Shown: in pieces, positions 6,544 to 14,614 of the stretch | Position numbering within the stretch: position 1 is the first letter of the stretch | Layout of the letters: every line of letters begins with the position of its first letter | Assembly: GCA_902490355.1 (NCBI GenBank) | Contig: CABUDN010000040.1 | Coordinates: forward strand, 1 to 17,397 | DNA: 17,397 bases | Direction of reading: 5' to 3' | Source: an uncultured Oscillibacter sp. | GTDB lineage: Bacteria; Bacillota; Clostridia; Oscillospirales; Oscillospiraceae | The notes under the pieces: generated by a model | Told to the model about the DNA's origin: nothing | Databases searched by the model: none | The model's input: the letters and a program-made list of their open reading frames with translations, nothing else | Translations under genes and position numbers: made by a program

Positions 6544-6572
6544 TTGTATTTCAAGTGTTGGGCTGGTATAAT
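6544..6572 (+). promoter_or_regulatory. Promoter of the site-2 protease to rluB operon
   Basis: TTGTAT (6544-6549), a 17-base spacer ending in TGG, and TATAAT (6567-6572) make a strong sigma-A promoter with an extended -10. It lies about 38 bases before the first ATG and diverges from the ECF operon. Confidence 0.8.
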
Positions 6573-6609
6573 ACACCTATATTTTTGTCCATGATGTCAG
6601 GAGAGGACT

Positions 6610-7269
6610 ATGCTGCATCAACTGCAATTTTTGTTTGAGTCGCTGGACTTTGCCGCTATGGGAAATGCCCTGCTGCGGGTACTGGCTATTTTTTTGTGTC
6701 TGACGGTGCATGAGGCCAGCCATGGTTTGGCTGCCTATGTGCTGGGCGATCCCACGGCCAAGGCCCAGCACCGCCTGAGCCTGAATCCCCTGCGCCACAT
6801 CGATTGGTTCGGCCTTTTGATGATGTTTACCGTGGGCTTCGGCTGGGCCAAGGCCGTGCCGGTGAATCCCCGGTATTTCCGCAAGCCCAAGCAGGGAATG
6901 GCGGTCACCGCTCTGGCCGGGCCGGTGTCCAACCTGTTGACGGCGGCCGCGGCGGTGGGAATCAGCCGCCTGATTGATCAGTACGCGCCCTACACGCCTT
7001 TGTGGAACGCGCTCTTTGAGTTCTTTTTGCTGACCTTGGCTCCGCTTTCCATCGGTTTGGGTCTGTTTAATCTGATTCCCATTCCGCCGCTGGACGGGTC
7101 CAAAGTCGTGGCGGTGTTTTTGCCCGATGATGCCTATGCCATGCTGATGCGCTATGAGCGCTATGGCTTTTTGGTGCTGCTGGTGCTGAGCTATTTCGGC
7201 TTTATGAGCGGCATGATGACCAATGCCATCATCGGCGTGTTCTCGATGCTTTACAACCTGTTTTTTTGA
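6610..7269 (+). CDS. Site-2 protease family (M50) membrane metalloprotease
   Basis: A 219-residue polytopic membrane protein. The zinc-binding HEASH motif is at residues 34-38 inside the first membrane helix (FLCLTVHEASHGLAAYVLG). The second metal-ligand motif, NLIPIPPLDG, with its conserved Asp, is at 154-163. A hydrophobic Gly/Ala helix (VTALAGPVSNLLTAAAAVG) lies between, as in the short Rip/YwhC-like M50 proteases. The family cleaves substrates within the membrane; small members of this type have no known substrate. AGGAGAGG lies just before the ATG. It heads the operon with scpA 9 bases downstream, a common arrangement in Clostridia. A link to the neighbouring anti-sigma factor is possible but is only inferred from distance. 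Confidence 0.9.
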   Translation: MLHQLQFLFESLDFAAMGNALLRVLAIFLCLTVHEASHGLAAYVLGDPTAKAQHRLSLNPLRHIDWFGLLMMFTVGFGWAKAVPVNPRYFRKPKQGMAVTALAGPVSNLLTAAAAVGISRLIDQYAPYTPLWNALFEFFLLTLAPLSIGLGLFNLIPIPPLDGSKVVAVFLPDDAYAMLMRYERYGFLVLLVLSYFGFMSGMMTNAIIGVFSMLYNLFF

Positions 7270-7278
7270 GGTGAGAGG

Positions 7279-8058
7279 TTGGAAAATCCCGTATTTAAGC
7301 TCGAGCGTGTGGTGCGCTCCAAATCCGAAGAGATGCAGGACTTCGAGGGACCTCTGGACCTGATCTTGTACCTGCTGGGCCGGAACAAGATGGAGATTCA
7401 GGACATTTCCATTTCCCTGATCTGCGACCAGTATCTGGCCTGGCTGGACCAGAGACAGAAAATGGATCTGGAGGTGGCCAGTGAATTTGTCACCATGGCC
7501 TCTCAGCTGGTGTACATCAAGACCCGGATGCTGCTCTCGCTGGAGGATGAGGAGGCCAAAAACGAGATGGACGCCCTGATCCAGTCCCTGGAGGAGCGGC
7601 GGCGCAACGAACAGTATTTGACCATCAAAGCCCTGGCGCAGAGGCTGGCTCCCATGGGGGAGTTCGGACGCAGCATCCTGACCCGGGACCCCGAACCCGT
7701 GGAACGGGGCAAAATCTATGAATACAGCCAGGACCGGGCGGACCTGATTTTGGCCATGGCGGAGATCCGCAGCCGTTCGGAGCGTGCGCTCCCGCCGCCC
7801 CGGGCGGCCTTTCGGGATATTGTGCAGCATGAGCCCTATCCGGTGGAGAGCAAGGCAAAGGAAATCCTGCGGCGGCTGCGGGAACACGGCATGACCCGCT
7901 TTTTGCTGCTGTTCCGGGGAAGCCGGAGCCGCAGCGAGGTAGTGGCCACTTTCCTGGCGGTGCTGGAGCTGTGCCGGGCCCATGTGCTGCATTTGGCGGG
8001 CTCCGAGACGGACTGCACCGTCCGTCAGGAGGGCGAGCTGCCGGAGAATTTGAGCTGA
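7279..8058 (+). CDS. scpA: Segregation and condensation protein A
   Basis: ScpA, the kleisin subunit of the SMC-ScpA-ScpB condensin, 259 residues. It bridges the SMC heads and helps fold and segregate the chromosome. The N-terminal SMC-binding domain starts with the family hallmark MQDFEGPLDLILYLLGRNKM, followed by EIQDISISLICDQYL and a FVTMASQLVYIKTRMLL helix. The C-terminal winged helix is around residues 190-245 (KEILRRLREHGMTRFLLLF, then SRSEVVATFLAVLELCRA). The start is a TTG at 7279 with GAGGTGAGAGG upstream; the first good downstream ATG (7333) would cut into the conserved N-terminus. It is followed by scpB after 15 bases. Confidence 0.95.
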   Translation: MENPVFKLERVVRSKSEEMQDFEGPLDLILYLLGRNKMEIQDISISLICDQYLAWLDQRQKMDLEVASEFVTMASQLVYIKTRMLLSLEDEEAKNEMDALIQSLEERRRNEQYLTIKALAQRLAPMGEFGRSILTRDPEPVERGKIYEYSQDRADLILAMAEIRSRSERALPPPRAAFRDIVQHEPYPVESKAKEILRRLREHGMTRFLLLFRGSRSRSEVVATFLAVLELCRAHVLHLAGSETDCTVRQEGELPENLS

Positions 8059-8073
8059 GAAGGAGAACCAAGC

Positions 8074-8721
8074 GTGGAATCCATGGATATGAAGGAGATC
8101 GAGTCCGCTGTTGAGGCGATTGTGTTTGCCTCCGGCGAACCGGTGCAGGTGGACCGGATTTGTCAGGCCCTGGAGGTGGACCGCCCCACGGTGGAGCGGG
8201 TGCTGCAAAAGCTGATGGACTACTACGCCTTTGAGCGCCGGGGCATTCGGCTGCTGCGCATCGAGGACAGCTGGCAGCTGTGCTCGGCGCCGGATTATGC
8301 CGACACCATCCGACGGGCCTTTGAAATCCGCAAGCCAGCCCGGCTGAGCCAGCCCGCCCTGGAAGTCCTGACGATCATTGCCTACTATCAGCCTACCACC
8401 CGGGCTTATGTCGATCAGATTCGAGGCGTGGACAGCGCCTATACCATCGGACTGCTGCAGGAACGCAAGCTCATTGAAGAGTGCGGCAGACTGCAGGTAC
8501 CGGGGCGGCCCCATCTTTACCGGACAACCAAACAATTTTTGCGGGCGTTTCATCTCTCCAGCCTGGATGAACTTCCGGAGATGCCCGATCTGGGCGCGGA
8601 GGGACAGATGCGCCTGAATGAGGATGGACAGATTGTGGACCCGGCGCAGGGTCGAACCGTCAGCGGTTCTGATCCGGCGGAAGGCGCTGTGACACCGGAA
8701 GAAACGGAATCCCAAACGTGA
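8074..8721 (+). CDS. scpB: Segregation and condensation protein B
   Basis: ScpB, 215 residues, is the winged-helix partner that dimerises and binds ScpA. Two winged-helix domains are visible: IESAVEAIVFASGEPVQVDR near the start, and KPARLSQPALEVLTIIAYYQ with TRAYVDQIRGVDSAYTIGLL in the second. It closes with the typical RPHLYRTTKQFLRAFHLSSL and LDELPEM. The start is a GTG at 8074, with AAGGAG about 8 bases upstream; the next ATG is only 4 codons in. The tail after about residue 180 is low in conservation and acidic. It is in the same operon as scpA. Confidence 0.95.
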   Translation: MESMDMKEIESAVEAIVFASGEPVQVDRICQALEVDRPTVERVLQKLMDYYAFERRGIRLLRIEDSWQLCSAPDYADTIRRAFEIRKPARLSQPALEVLTIIAYYQPTTRAYVDQIRGVDSAYTIGLLQERKLIEECGRLQVPGRPHLYRTTKQFLRAFHLSSLDELPEMPDLGAEGQMRLNEDGQIVDPAQGRTVSGSDPAEGAVTPEETESQT

Positions 8722-8754
8722 TGACACCGGCGGTGTGAAGGGAGGTGGAGGCCG

Positions 8755-9402
8755 TTGCGGTTATGGTGGCTTTGGGCCGTGCTGTTGGCGTTGCTGGCAG
8801 GCATCTGGATGCTGCGGATCGGAGTTCGGATTGCGCTGAGTCAGGGAATTTGGACCGTGACCCTGCGGATTGGACCGTGTTCCATCCGCCTCTATCCGCC
8901 AAAAAAGGAGGAGCAGCCGGAGAAAGCGCCCCAGGAGGAGCAGCCGGAACCGGAACCTCCCTCCAAACCGAAATTTCAGCTGCCCAAGTGGGACCCCGGG
9001 CAAATCCAGAGTGCCGTGCAGGCGCTCTGGCCGCCCCTGCGGCGGGCCCTGGACCGGACCCGGCGAGGCATCCGAATTGCGCCCCTGCGGGTCCATGTGG
9101 TTCTGGGGGCGGCTGCGGATCCGGCGGAGGGCGCGCGGACATACGGCCTCATCCAGTGTGGAGTATGGACCTTCATGCCTGTGCTGGAGCAGCTGTTGAC
9201 TGTGAAGGACCCGCAGATCCACGTGGGAGTAGACTTTCAGAATGAACAGACCGTCGCGGAGGGAGAAGCCGAGCTCTCGCTTCGCTTGGGAACCGGATTG
9301 CGGGTAGCCGCCGGAATTGCCGTTCCGGCCCTGCGCTGGTTTATCAGCATGCAGCGTCAGGCGCACCGCAAGAAACCGGAAACCGTGAAACCTGCAGCAT
9401 AA
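8755..9402 (+). CDS. DUF2953 (YtfI-like) membrane protein
   Basis: A 215-residue protein with one N-terminal membrane helix (RLWWLWAVLLALLAGIWML), a short beta-rich stretch, a Pro/Glu/Lys-rich linker at about 49-80, then an alpha/beta region with RIAPLRVHVVLGAAADPAEG, ARTYGLIQCGVWTF and PQIHVGVDF. This is the pattern of DUF2953 proteins such as B. subtilis YtfI. YtfI sits next to ytfJ there, and a gerW/ytfJ gene follows here after 16 bases, which supports the call. The start is a TTG at 8755 with GGGAGGTGGAG 4-15 bases upstream. Its function is not established; the genetic link suggests sporulation or germination. Confidence 0.75.
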   Translation: MRLWWLWAVLLALLAGIWMLRIGVRIALSQGIWTVTLRIGPCSIRLYPPKKEEQPEKAPQEEQPEPEPPSKPKFQLPKWDPGQIQSAVQALWPPLRRALDRTRRGIRIAPLRVHVVLGAAADPAEGARTYGLIQCGVWTFMPVLEQLLTVKDPQIHVGVDFQNEQTVAEGEAELSLRLGTGLRVAAGIAVPALRWFISMQRQAHRKKPETVKPAA

Positions 9403-9418
9403 AGAAAGGAAGAAGGAT

Positions 9419-9817
9419 ATGGACAATCCATCTGTTAAGAAGTCTCAGCTCAATGATTTGATGCAGACCGCCATGGAAAAGGTGCGGGAAATGGTGGACA
9501 CCAATACCATTGTCGGCCAGCCCATCACCACGCCCGACGGCGTAACGCTGATTCCCATTTCCAAAGTCAGCTTTGGTTTTGGCGGTGCCGGCGGCGATTA
9601 CGGAAAAACGCAGCCCAAAGATTTTGGCGGCGGCAGTGCTGCGGGCGTCAAGATCGATCCGGTGGCGTTTTTGGTGATTCGGGACGGCATCACCCGGGTG
9701 CTGCCGGTGGCAGTGCCGCCGGTATCCACGTTGGACCGTGTAGTCGAGATGGTGCCGGATCTGATGGATAAAGTGGAAAAATATTTCGACAAAAAGGAAG
9801 CAAAAGAAACCTTCTGA
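9419..9817 (+). CDS. ytfJ: GerW family sporulation protein (YtfJ)
   Basis: GerW/YtfJ, 132 residues. The family is made in the forespore and is needed for normal dipicolinic-acid-dependent germination in Bacillus. Visible hallmarks are an N-terminal helix (DLMQTAMEKVREMVDTNTI), the segment GQPITTPDGVTLIPISKVS, a Gly-rich FGFGGAGGDYG and FGGGSAAGVKIDPVAFLVI, and a C-terminal helix (VVEMVPDLMDKVEKYF). The length is typical. A GGAAGAAGGA ribosome binding site precedes the ATG. Its partner DUF2953 gene is directly upstream. Confidence 0.93.
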   Translation: MDNPSVKKSQLNDLMQTAMEKVREMVDTNTIVGQPITTPDGVTLIPISKVSFGFGGAGGDYGKTQPKDFGGGSAAGVKIDPVAFLVIRDGITRVLPVAVPPVSTLDRVVEMVPDLMDKVEKYFDKKEAKETF

Positions 9818-9859
9818 GCGGGGTATACTAGCATCATCGCGTAAATGGGGGGATGCTGG

Positions 9860-10951
9860 TTGCTGAGGCGAAGAATTTGCACGGGGATCGCCGTGCTGCT
9901 GATATTGTTAAGTATAATGCCTTGCCAGGCATTGGCGGTTGGGACATCTGCTACATCGTCAATTCTGATGGACGTAGACAGCGGACGTGTTTTGTATGAA
10001 CACAACGCCGACAAGAAAATGCTCATCGCCAGCACCACCAAGATCCTCACGGCCCTGGTGGCCATCCGGGAAGGAGACCTGGACGACGTGGTCAAAGTCT
10101 CCCGGGAGGCGGCCATGACGGAGGGGTCCTCCATGTACCTCAAGGAGGGGGAGGAGCTGACGCTGGAGACCCTCCTTTACGGATTGCTGCTGTGTTCCGG
10201 CAACGATGCGGCGGTGGCCATTGCGGACCACGTGGGCGGCAGTCAGGAAGGGTTTGTCCGCATGATGAACGAGACCGCTCAGAAGCTGGGTATGGAGAAC
10301 TCCTCCTTTGCCAATCCCAATGGCCTGGATCATGAGGACCACTATTCCACCGCCCGGGATATGGCGCGCCTGGCCTGCGCGGCGGTGAACAACGAAACTC
10401 TGGTGCGGATTGCCTCGACCAAGACGGTTACCATCGGCGGACGGACCATGACCAACCATAATAAACTCCTTTCCATGAAGGATGGCTGCATCGGATTAAA
10501 GACCGGCTATACCCGGGCGGCGGGCCGGACACTGGTCAGCTGTGCCCAGAGAAGCGGGCAGCGGCTGGTGGCTGTGACCTTGCAGGACGGCAATGATTGG
10601 GCGGATCATCAAAGTCTTTACGACTATGGGTTTTCCGCTTATCCCGCCAGCCGGGCTGCAGTGCTGGGCGAGACGGTGGAGCGGGCTGCGGTGACCGGCG
10701 GCAGTCAATCCACGGTTGCGCTGGTGGCGGCTGCCGGCTTTTCCTGGCCGCTGGGAGAAGGGGAGACGCTGACGACGGAAATTGAAACGGATGGGCCGCT
10801 TCAGGCCCCACTGACGGCGGGGAGCCGGGTGGGGCAGGCTGTGTTCCTGGTGAATGGCCAGGAAGTGGGCCGGGTGGATCTGCTCTGCGGAGAAACCATC
10901 CTGCCGGCCGCCGGGTTGGCGCTGGAGACGCTCAAACGTGGGCTGAACTGA
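9860..10951 (+). CDS. D-alanyl-D-alanine carboxypeptidase (DacF/DacB-type, S11)
   Basis: A penicillin-binding protein of the S11 family that removes the terminal D-Ala from peptidoglycan stem peptides outside the cell. An N-terminal signal peptide (RRRICTGIAVLLILLS, then CQALA) precedes the catalytic domain. Its motifs are STTK (58-61, nucleophile Ser), SGN (112-114) and KTG (213-215). A smaller beta domain follows to residue 363. I take the TTG at 9860 as start, because GGGGGGA lies 6 bases before it. The upstream in-frame ATG at 9845 (five codons longer) has no ribosome binding site. The place between ytfJ and rluB matches the dacB/dacF neighbourhood in spore formers, so a role in spore cortex or forespore wall is plausible. 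Confidence 0.93.
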   Translation: MLRRRICTGIAVLLILLSIMPCQALAVGTSATSSILMDVDSGRVLYEHNADKKMLIASTTKILTALVAIREGDLDDVVKVSREAAMTEGSSMYLKEGEELTLETLLYGLLLCSGNDAAVAIADHVGGSQEGFVRMMNETAQKLGMENSSFANPNGLDHEDHYSTARDMARLACAAVNNETLVRIASTKTVTIGGRTMTNHNKLLSMKDGCIGLKTGYTRAAGRTLVSCAQRSGQRLVAVTLQDGNDWADHQSLYDYGFSAYPASRAAVLGETVERAAVTGGSQSTVALVAAAGFSWPLGEGETLTTEIETDGPLQAPLTAGSRVGQAVFLVNGQEVGRVDLLCGETILPAAGLALETLKRGLN

Positions 10952-10962
10952 GGAACGAAGAC

Positions 10963-11670
10963 ATGGAAGAACGTTTGCAAAAACTGCTCTCCGCTGCCGG
11001 GGTCTGTTCCCGCCGGGCGGCGGAGGGCTATATCGAGGCCGGCCGGGTGACGGTCAACGGCGTTCCGGCCCAGCTGGGCCAGCGGGCGGATTTGGACCGG
11101 GACGAGGTGTGTCTGGATGGAAAACGCCTGGAGAACAAGGCCCGGCCGGTTTACTTGCTGCTCAATAAGCCCCGGGGATATGTGACGACATTGTCCGATG
11201 AGAAGGGGCGTAAAACGGTAGCGGACCTGACCCGGGGATGTGGGGAGCGGGTCTATCCCGTGGGCCGATTGGATCTGGATTCCGAGGGACTGCTGCTGAT
11301 GACCAACGACGGGGAACTGATGCAGCGCCTGCTGCACCCGTCGGGAGAAGTGAACAAGACCTACCATGTCTGGGTGCAGGGCGCGGTGGATGGCGCGGCG
11401 GCGCGTCTGGAGGCTCTGCGGGATCTGGAAGGGGAGCCCATTCGTCCGGCCCGGGTGGAGGTGCTGGAGCAGCGGGACGGCAGCGCCCGGCTGTCCGTGA
11501 CGATTCATGAGGGGAAAAACCGCCAGATCCGCCGGATGTGCGCCGCCTGCGGTCTGACGGTCCAGAGGCTGCGGCGGGTGCGGGAACATACCCTGGAGCT
11601 GGGAGACCTGCCTGTGGGCGCGTGGCGCTACCTGACGGAGGCGGAGCTGGCCGCTCTGAAAAACGAATAG
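10963..11670 (+). CDS. rluB: 23S rRNA pseudouridine synthase (RluB/RsuA family)
   Basis: Pseudouridine synthase of the RsuA/RluB/E/F family, 235 residues. An S4 RNA-binding domain covers about residues 2-60 (LQKLLSAAGVCSRRAAEGYI, GRVTVNG). The catalytic domain has LLNKPRGYVTT, then GRLDLDSEGLLLMTNDG with the catalytic Asp at 104, and the late EGKNRQIRRM motif. The likely product is a pseudouridine in helix 89-93 of 23S rRNA, by analogy with B. subtilis RluB (YpuL); the exact site is not fixed by sequence. It is the last gene of the operon, 11 bases after the carboxypeptidase, and a terminator follows. Confidence 0.93.
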   Translation: MEERLQKLLSAAGVCSRRAAEGYIEAGRVTVNGVPAQLGQRADLDRDEVCLDGKRLENKARPVYLLLNKPRGYVTTLSDEKGRKTVADLTRGCGERVYPVGRLDLDSEGLLLMTNDGELMQRLLHPSGEVNKTYHVWVQGAVDGAAARLEALRDLEGEPIRPARVEVLEQRDGSARLSVTIHEGKNRQIRRMCAACGLTVQRLRRVREHTLELGDLPVGAWRYLTEAELAALKNE

Positions 11671-11684
11671 CAGTTGATACATCG

Positions 11685-11718
11685 GAAAGCGCGGAGTACC
11701 TGCCGCGCTTTCTTTTTT
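11685..11718 (+). terminator. Rho-independent terminator after rluB
   Basis: GAAAGCGCGG (11685-11694), an 8-base loop and CCGCGCTTTC (11703-11712) form a perfect 10-base-pair stem followed by TTTTTT. Confidence 0.92.
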
Positions 11719-11750
11719 GCAAGGATCAAAAAAAGTCCTGCAAAAAGAGT

Positions 11751-11778
11751 TTGAATCATGTCGGTTTTGTGTTACAAT
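11751..11778 (+). promoter_or_regulatory. Promoter of the RpiR to ispH-S1 operon
   Basis: TTGAAT (11751-11756), a 16-base spacer and TACAAT (11773-11778) fit sigma-A. The start codon of the first gene is about 50 bases past the likely start point. Confidence 0.65.
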
Positions 11779-11833
11779 ACGGCAGGATGAATTCGTGCGG
11801 CCGGGAGACCGCGGGAAGATGGGAGGAAACGGC

Positions 11834-12700
11834 GTGGCGAAGAGCGTCTTACATAGCATTGAGAGCAGCATGAGCGGCTTTTCCAAGGGTCAAAAGCGCA
11901 TCGCGGCGTACATTCTGGAGCATTATGACAAGGCGGCTTTCATGACCGCCAGTAAGCTGGGGAAGCTGGTTGGAGTCAGTGAATCCACCGTGGTGCGATT
12001 TGCCTCGGAGCTGGGTTACGACGGGTATCCCAGCATGCAGCGGGCCTTGCAGGAAATGATCCGCAGCCGTCTGACCTCCACCCAGCGCATCAAGGCCGCC
12101 GGGGAACTGTTTGACCAGCAGGATGTGCTGGGCGCGGTGCTGCACTCCGACATGGAAAAGCTCCGGGAGGTGGCGGTAGGCGCAGACCGGGAGGATTTCA
12201 ATGACGTGGTGGACCGCATCCAAAACGCCCGCCACATCTATATTCTGGGGGTCCGCTCGTCCACCTTTGTGGCCGGCTATCTGAATTTTTACCTGCATCT
12301 GCTCTTTGAAAACGTCACGTTGGTGCAGTCCAGTGCGGCCGGTGAGATTTTTGAGCAGCTTTTCCGGATCGGCCCGGGGGATGTGATGATTGCCATCAGC
12401 TTTCCCCGCTATTCCAAAGTGACCATGAACACCGTGAAGTTTGCCCAGGACCGGGGGGCATCCATCATTGCCGTGACCGATAACGAGCTTTCCCCGGTCT
12501 ATCAGATGTCCGACGCGGCCCTGCTGGCCCCCTGTGAGATGATCTCCTTTGTAGACTCCATGGTGGCGCCGCTGTCTCTGATGAACGCGTTGTTGGTGGC
12601 CCTGGCTGCCCGGATGGGGACGGATGTGTCCACCACCTTTGCCACATTGGAGGACATCTGGAACGAATACGGAGTGTTTGGGAAAATGGACGATGAGTAA
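11834..12700 (+). CDS. MurR/RpiR family transcriptional regulator
   Basis: A 288-residue regulator with an N-terminal RpiR-type helix-turn-helix (about 1-78: FSKGQKRIAAYILEHYDKAA, MTASKLGKLVGVSESTVVRF, ELGYDGYPSMQRAL) and a C-terminal SIS sugar-phosphate-binding domain (about 125-260: ARHIYILGVRSSTFVAGYL, VMIAISFPRYSKVT, ASIIAVTDNELSPV). Family members sense phosphosugars and control sugar or cell-wall sugar genes. Here no sugar gene is near; it heads an operon of flavoprotein, cmk, plsC and ispH-S1. The start is GTG 11834 with GGGAGG 8 bases upstream; the in-frame ATG at 11819 overlaps that site, and the frame runs open further up to 11717. The stop overlaps the next start by 8 bases. Its ligand is unknown. 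Confidence 0.9.
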   Translation: MAKSVLHSIESSMSGFSKGQKRIAAYILEHYDKAAFMTASKLGKLVGVSESTVVRFASELGYDGYPSMQRALQEMIRSRLTSTQRIKAAGELFDQQDVLGAVLHSDMEKLREVAVGADREDFNDVVDRIQNARHIYILGVRSSTFVAGYLNFYLHLLFENVTLVQSSAAGEIFEQLFRIGPGDVMIAISFPRYSKVTMNTVKFAQDRGASIIAVTDNELSPVYQMSDAALLAPCEMISFVDSMVAPLSLMNALLVALAARMGTDVSTTFATLEDIWNEYGVFGKMDDE

Positions 12701-13940
12701 GGAAATCATAGTGGTGGGCGGCGGCGCCGCCGGCATGATGGCGGCCATTGCCGCCGGAGAACAGGGGGCGTCGGTGAAGCTCCTGGAGCCCAATGAACGA
12801 TTGGGGAAGAAGCTGAATATCACCGGAAAAGGCCGCTGCAACGTGACAAACCATGCGGATTTGGAGACTCTGCTGGCCAATATACCGCGAAACGGCAAGT
12901 TTCTTTATAGTGCGCTTTCCCGTTTCGGCTCTCAGGATACCATGGCATTTTTTGAAGGCCTGGGCGTTGCGCTGAAAGTAGAGCGGGGAGAGCGGGTGTT
13001 CCCGGTCAGCGACCGCGCGTTCGATGTCAGTGCCGCGCTGGAGCGGCGGCTCAAGGCTCTGCGCGTCACGCTGCTGCGGGAGCGGGCGGAGTCCCTGCTG
13101 ACAGAAGAGAATGCCGTGCAGGGCGTCAAGACGGACCGCGGCATTCGGAAGGCGGATGCTGTCATTCTGGCCACCGGCGGCGTTTCCTATCCGGCCACCG
13201 GCTCCACCGGAGAAGGACATCGGATGGCAGCGGAGGTGGGTCACACCATTACGCCTCTGCAGGGATCTCTGGTTCCCCTGCGGGAAAAGGGAAATCTCTG
13301 CGCCCGGATGCAGGGACTGAGCCTGCGCAATATCCGCCTGACGGTCTACGAGAGCGGGAAGAAGATCTATACCGACTTCGGAGAGCTGGTCTTTACCCAT
13401 TTCGGCCTCAGCGGCCCTCTGGTGCTGTCGGCTTCCGCCCACATGCGCCGTTTCGACCGCAAGGAGTACCGCCTAGAAATTGATCTCAAGCCTGCGCTGG
13501 ATGAGCAGACTCTGGATAAGCGGCTGCTTTCCGATTTCGAAAAGTATGCCAATCACGATTTCTGCAATGCGCTGGATGATCTGCTGCCGCAAAAGCTGAT
13601 TCCGGTGCTGGTGGAGCAGACCGGAATTGCACCGCACCAGAAAGTTCATGAGATCACGCGGGAGCAGCGGCGGGCGCTGCTCCAACAGCTCAAACACTTC
13701 TCCATTGCCGTGGCGGGGCCCCGCCCGGTGACCGAGGCGATTGTCACCTCCGGGGGAGTGAAGGTGTCTGAAGTGAATCCAACTACAATGGAATCAAAGC
13801 TTGTGAAGGGATTATACTTTGCAGGTGAAATCCTGGATACAGATGCCTACACCGGAGGCTTCAACCTCCAGATTGCCTGGTCCACAGGCCGGGCGGCGGG
13901 ATTGGCCGCGGCAAAGAAACAAGAAGGAGAAGGAGCATGA
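12693..13940 (+). CDS. BaiN/HI0933-type NAD(P)/FAD-dependent oxidoreductase
   Basis: A 415-residue flavoprotein. The N-terminal FAD-binding Rossmann motif is VVGGGAAGMMAAIAAGEQGA, followed by the family hallmark LGKKLNITGKGRCNVTN. The middle contains VILATGGVSYPATGSTGEGH, and the C-terminus GLYFAGEILDTDAYTGGFNL and the IAWSTGRAAG FAD contact. This is the BaiN/YhiN (HI0933) family. BaiN of Clostridium scindens reduces bile-acid intermediates, but most members are core genes of unknown substrate, and in Clostridia they often precede cmk. I therefore do not infer bile-acid activity. The start ATG overlaps the regulator stop (ATGAGTAA); the stop overlaps cmk by 4 bases. Confidence 0.9.
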   Translation: MSKEIIVVGGGAAGMMAAIAAGEQGASVKLLEPNERLGKKLNITGKGRCNVTNHADLETLLANIPRNGKFLYSALSRFGSQDTMAFFEGLGVALKVERGERVFPVSDRAFDVSAALERRLKALRVTLLRERAESLLTEENAVQGVKTDRGIRKADAVILATGGVSYPATGSTGEGHRMAAEVGHTITPLQGSLVPLREKGNLCARMQGLSLRNIRLTVYESGKKIYTDFGELVFTHFGLSGPLVLSASAHMRRFDRKEYRLEIDLKPALDEQTLDKRLLSDFEKYANHDFCNALDDLLPQKLIPVLVEQTGIAPHQKVHEITREQRRALLQQLKHFSIAVAGPRPVTEAIVTSGGVKVSEVNPTTMESKLVKGLYFAGEILDTDAYTGGFNLQIAWSTGRAAGLAAAKKQEGEGA

Positions 13941-14614
13941 AACATATCAGAATTGCGATTGACGGCCCGTCCGGTGCCGGAAAGAGTACCCTGGCCCGGA
14001 GCATTGCTGCCAAGCTGGGCTATGTCTATGTGGATACCGGTGCCATTTACCGCACCATCAGCTGCTATGTGCTGGAGCAGGGAATTGATCCAGCGGATGA
14101 GGAGGCGGTCCTGGCAGCCCTGCCGCAGGCCAAGGTGGAGATCCGGTATGGAGCGGATGGGCTGCAGCATATGCTGCTCAATGGAACGGATGTGACGGAG
14201 CGCATCCGCCGGCCGGAGGTCTCCGGCTGCGCGTCTGTGGTGTCGGCGCATCCCGGCGTGCGGGCGCACCTTCTGGAGATGCAGCGGCAGATGGCGGCAT
14301 CGGACAACGTGGTGATGGACGGCCGGGATATCGGGACGGTGGTGCTGCCGGACGCCGAGGTCAAGGTGTTTTTGACAGCCTCCGCCCAGGAGCGGGCCCG
14401 CCGCCGGACACGGGAGCTGGAGCAGCGGGGAACCCCCCAGCCCTATGAGACTACATTGCGTGAGATTGAAGAGCGTGACTGGAATGATACGCATCGGGCC
14501 ACGGCGCCTTTGCGTCAGGCTGAGGACGCAGTGATGCTGGATACAACACAATTGGATTTTCAGGCCAGCGAGGAAGCATTGCTGCGCATCATCCAGGAGA
14601 GGAGTGGAACATGA
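13937..14614 (+). CDS. cmk: Cytidylate kinase
   Basis: (d)CMP kinase, 225 residues, makes (d)CDP from (d)CMP and ATP in the cytosol. The P-loop GPSGAGKST is at residues 10-18. Next comes YVYVDTGAIYRTISCYVL, the CMP-binding insert region, then VVMDGRDIGTVVLPDAEVKV and the Arg-rich lid (ERARRRTRELEQRG). The C-terminal REIEERDWNDTHRATAPL is a family signature. The length is normal. Start and stop both overlap their neighbours by ATGA, so translation of flavoprotein, cmk and plsC is probably coupled. Confidence 0.97.
   Translation: MKHIRIAIDGPSGAGKSTLARSIAAKLGYVYVDTGAIYRTISCYVLEQGIDPADEEAVLAALPQAKVEIRYGADGLQHMLLNGTDVTERIRRPEVSGCASVVSAHPGVRAHLLEMQRQMAASDNVVMDGRDIGTVVLPDAEVKVFLTASAQERARRRTRELEQRGTPQPYETTLREIEERDWNDTHRATAPLRQAEDAVMLDTTQLDFQASEEALLRIIQERSGT

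Noticed and set aside
6577..8727. Open frame of 716 codons on the minus strand across the site-2 protease, scpA and scpB
   Set aside because: It lies antisense to three well-identified genes, is very rich in Gln, His and Leu as expected from the complement of GC-rich codons, matches no family I know, and has no ribosome binding site.
9824..9829. TATACT box just before the carboxypeptidase gene, as a separate promoter
   Set aside because: No acceptable -35 box at 16-18 bases for sigma-A, and no gHATR at the right distance for a forespore sigma factor. Kept only as a weak possibility.
12693..13940. Bile-acid reductase (BaiN) function for the flavoprotein
   Set aside because: The family is broad and the neighbours are cmk and plsC. 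No other bile-acid genes are present, so only the family name is used.
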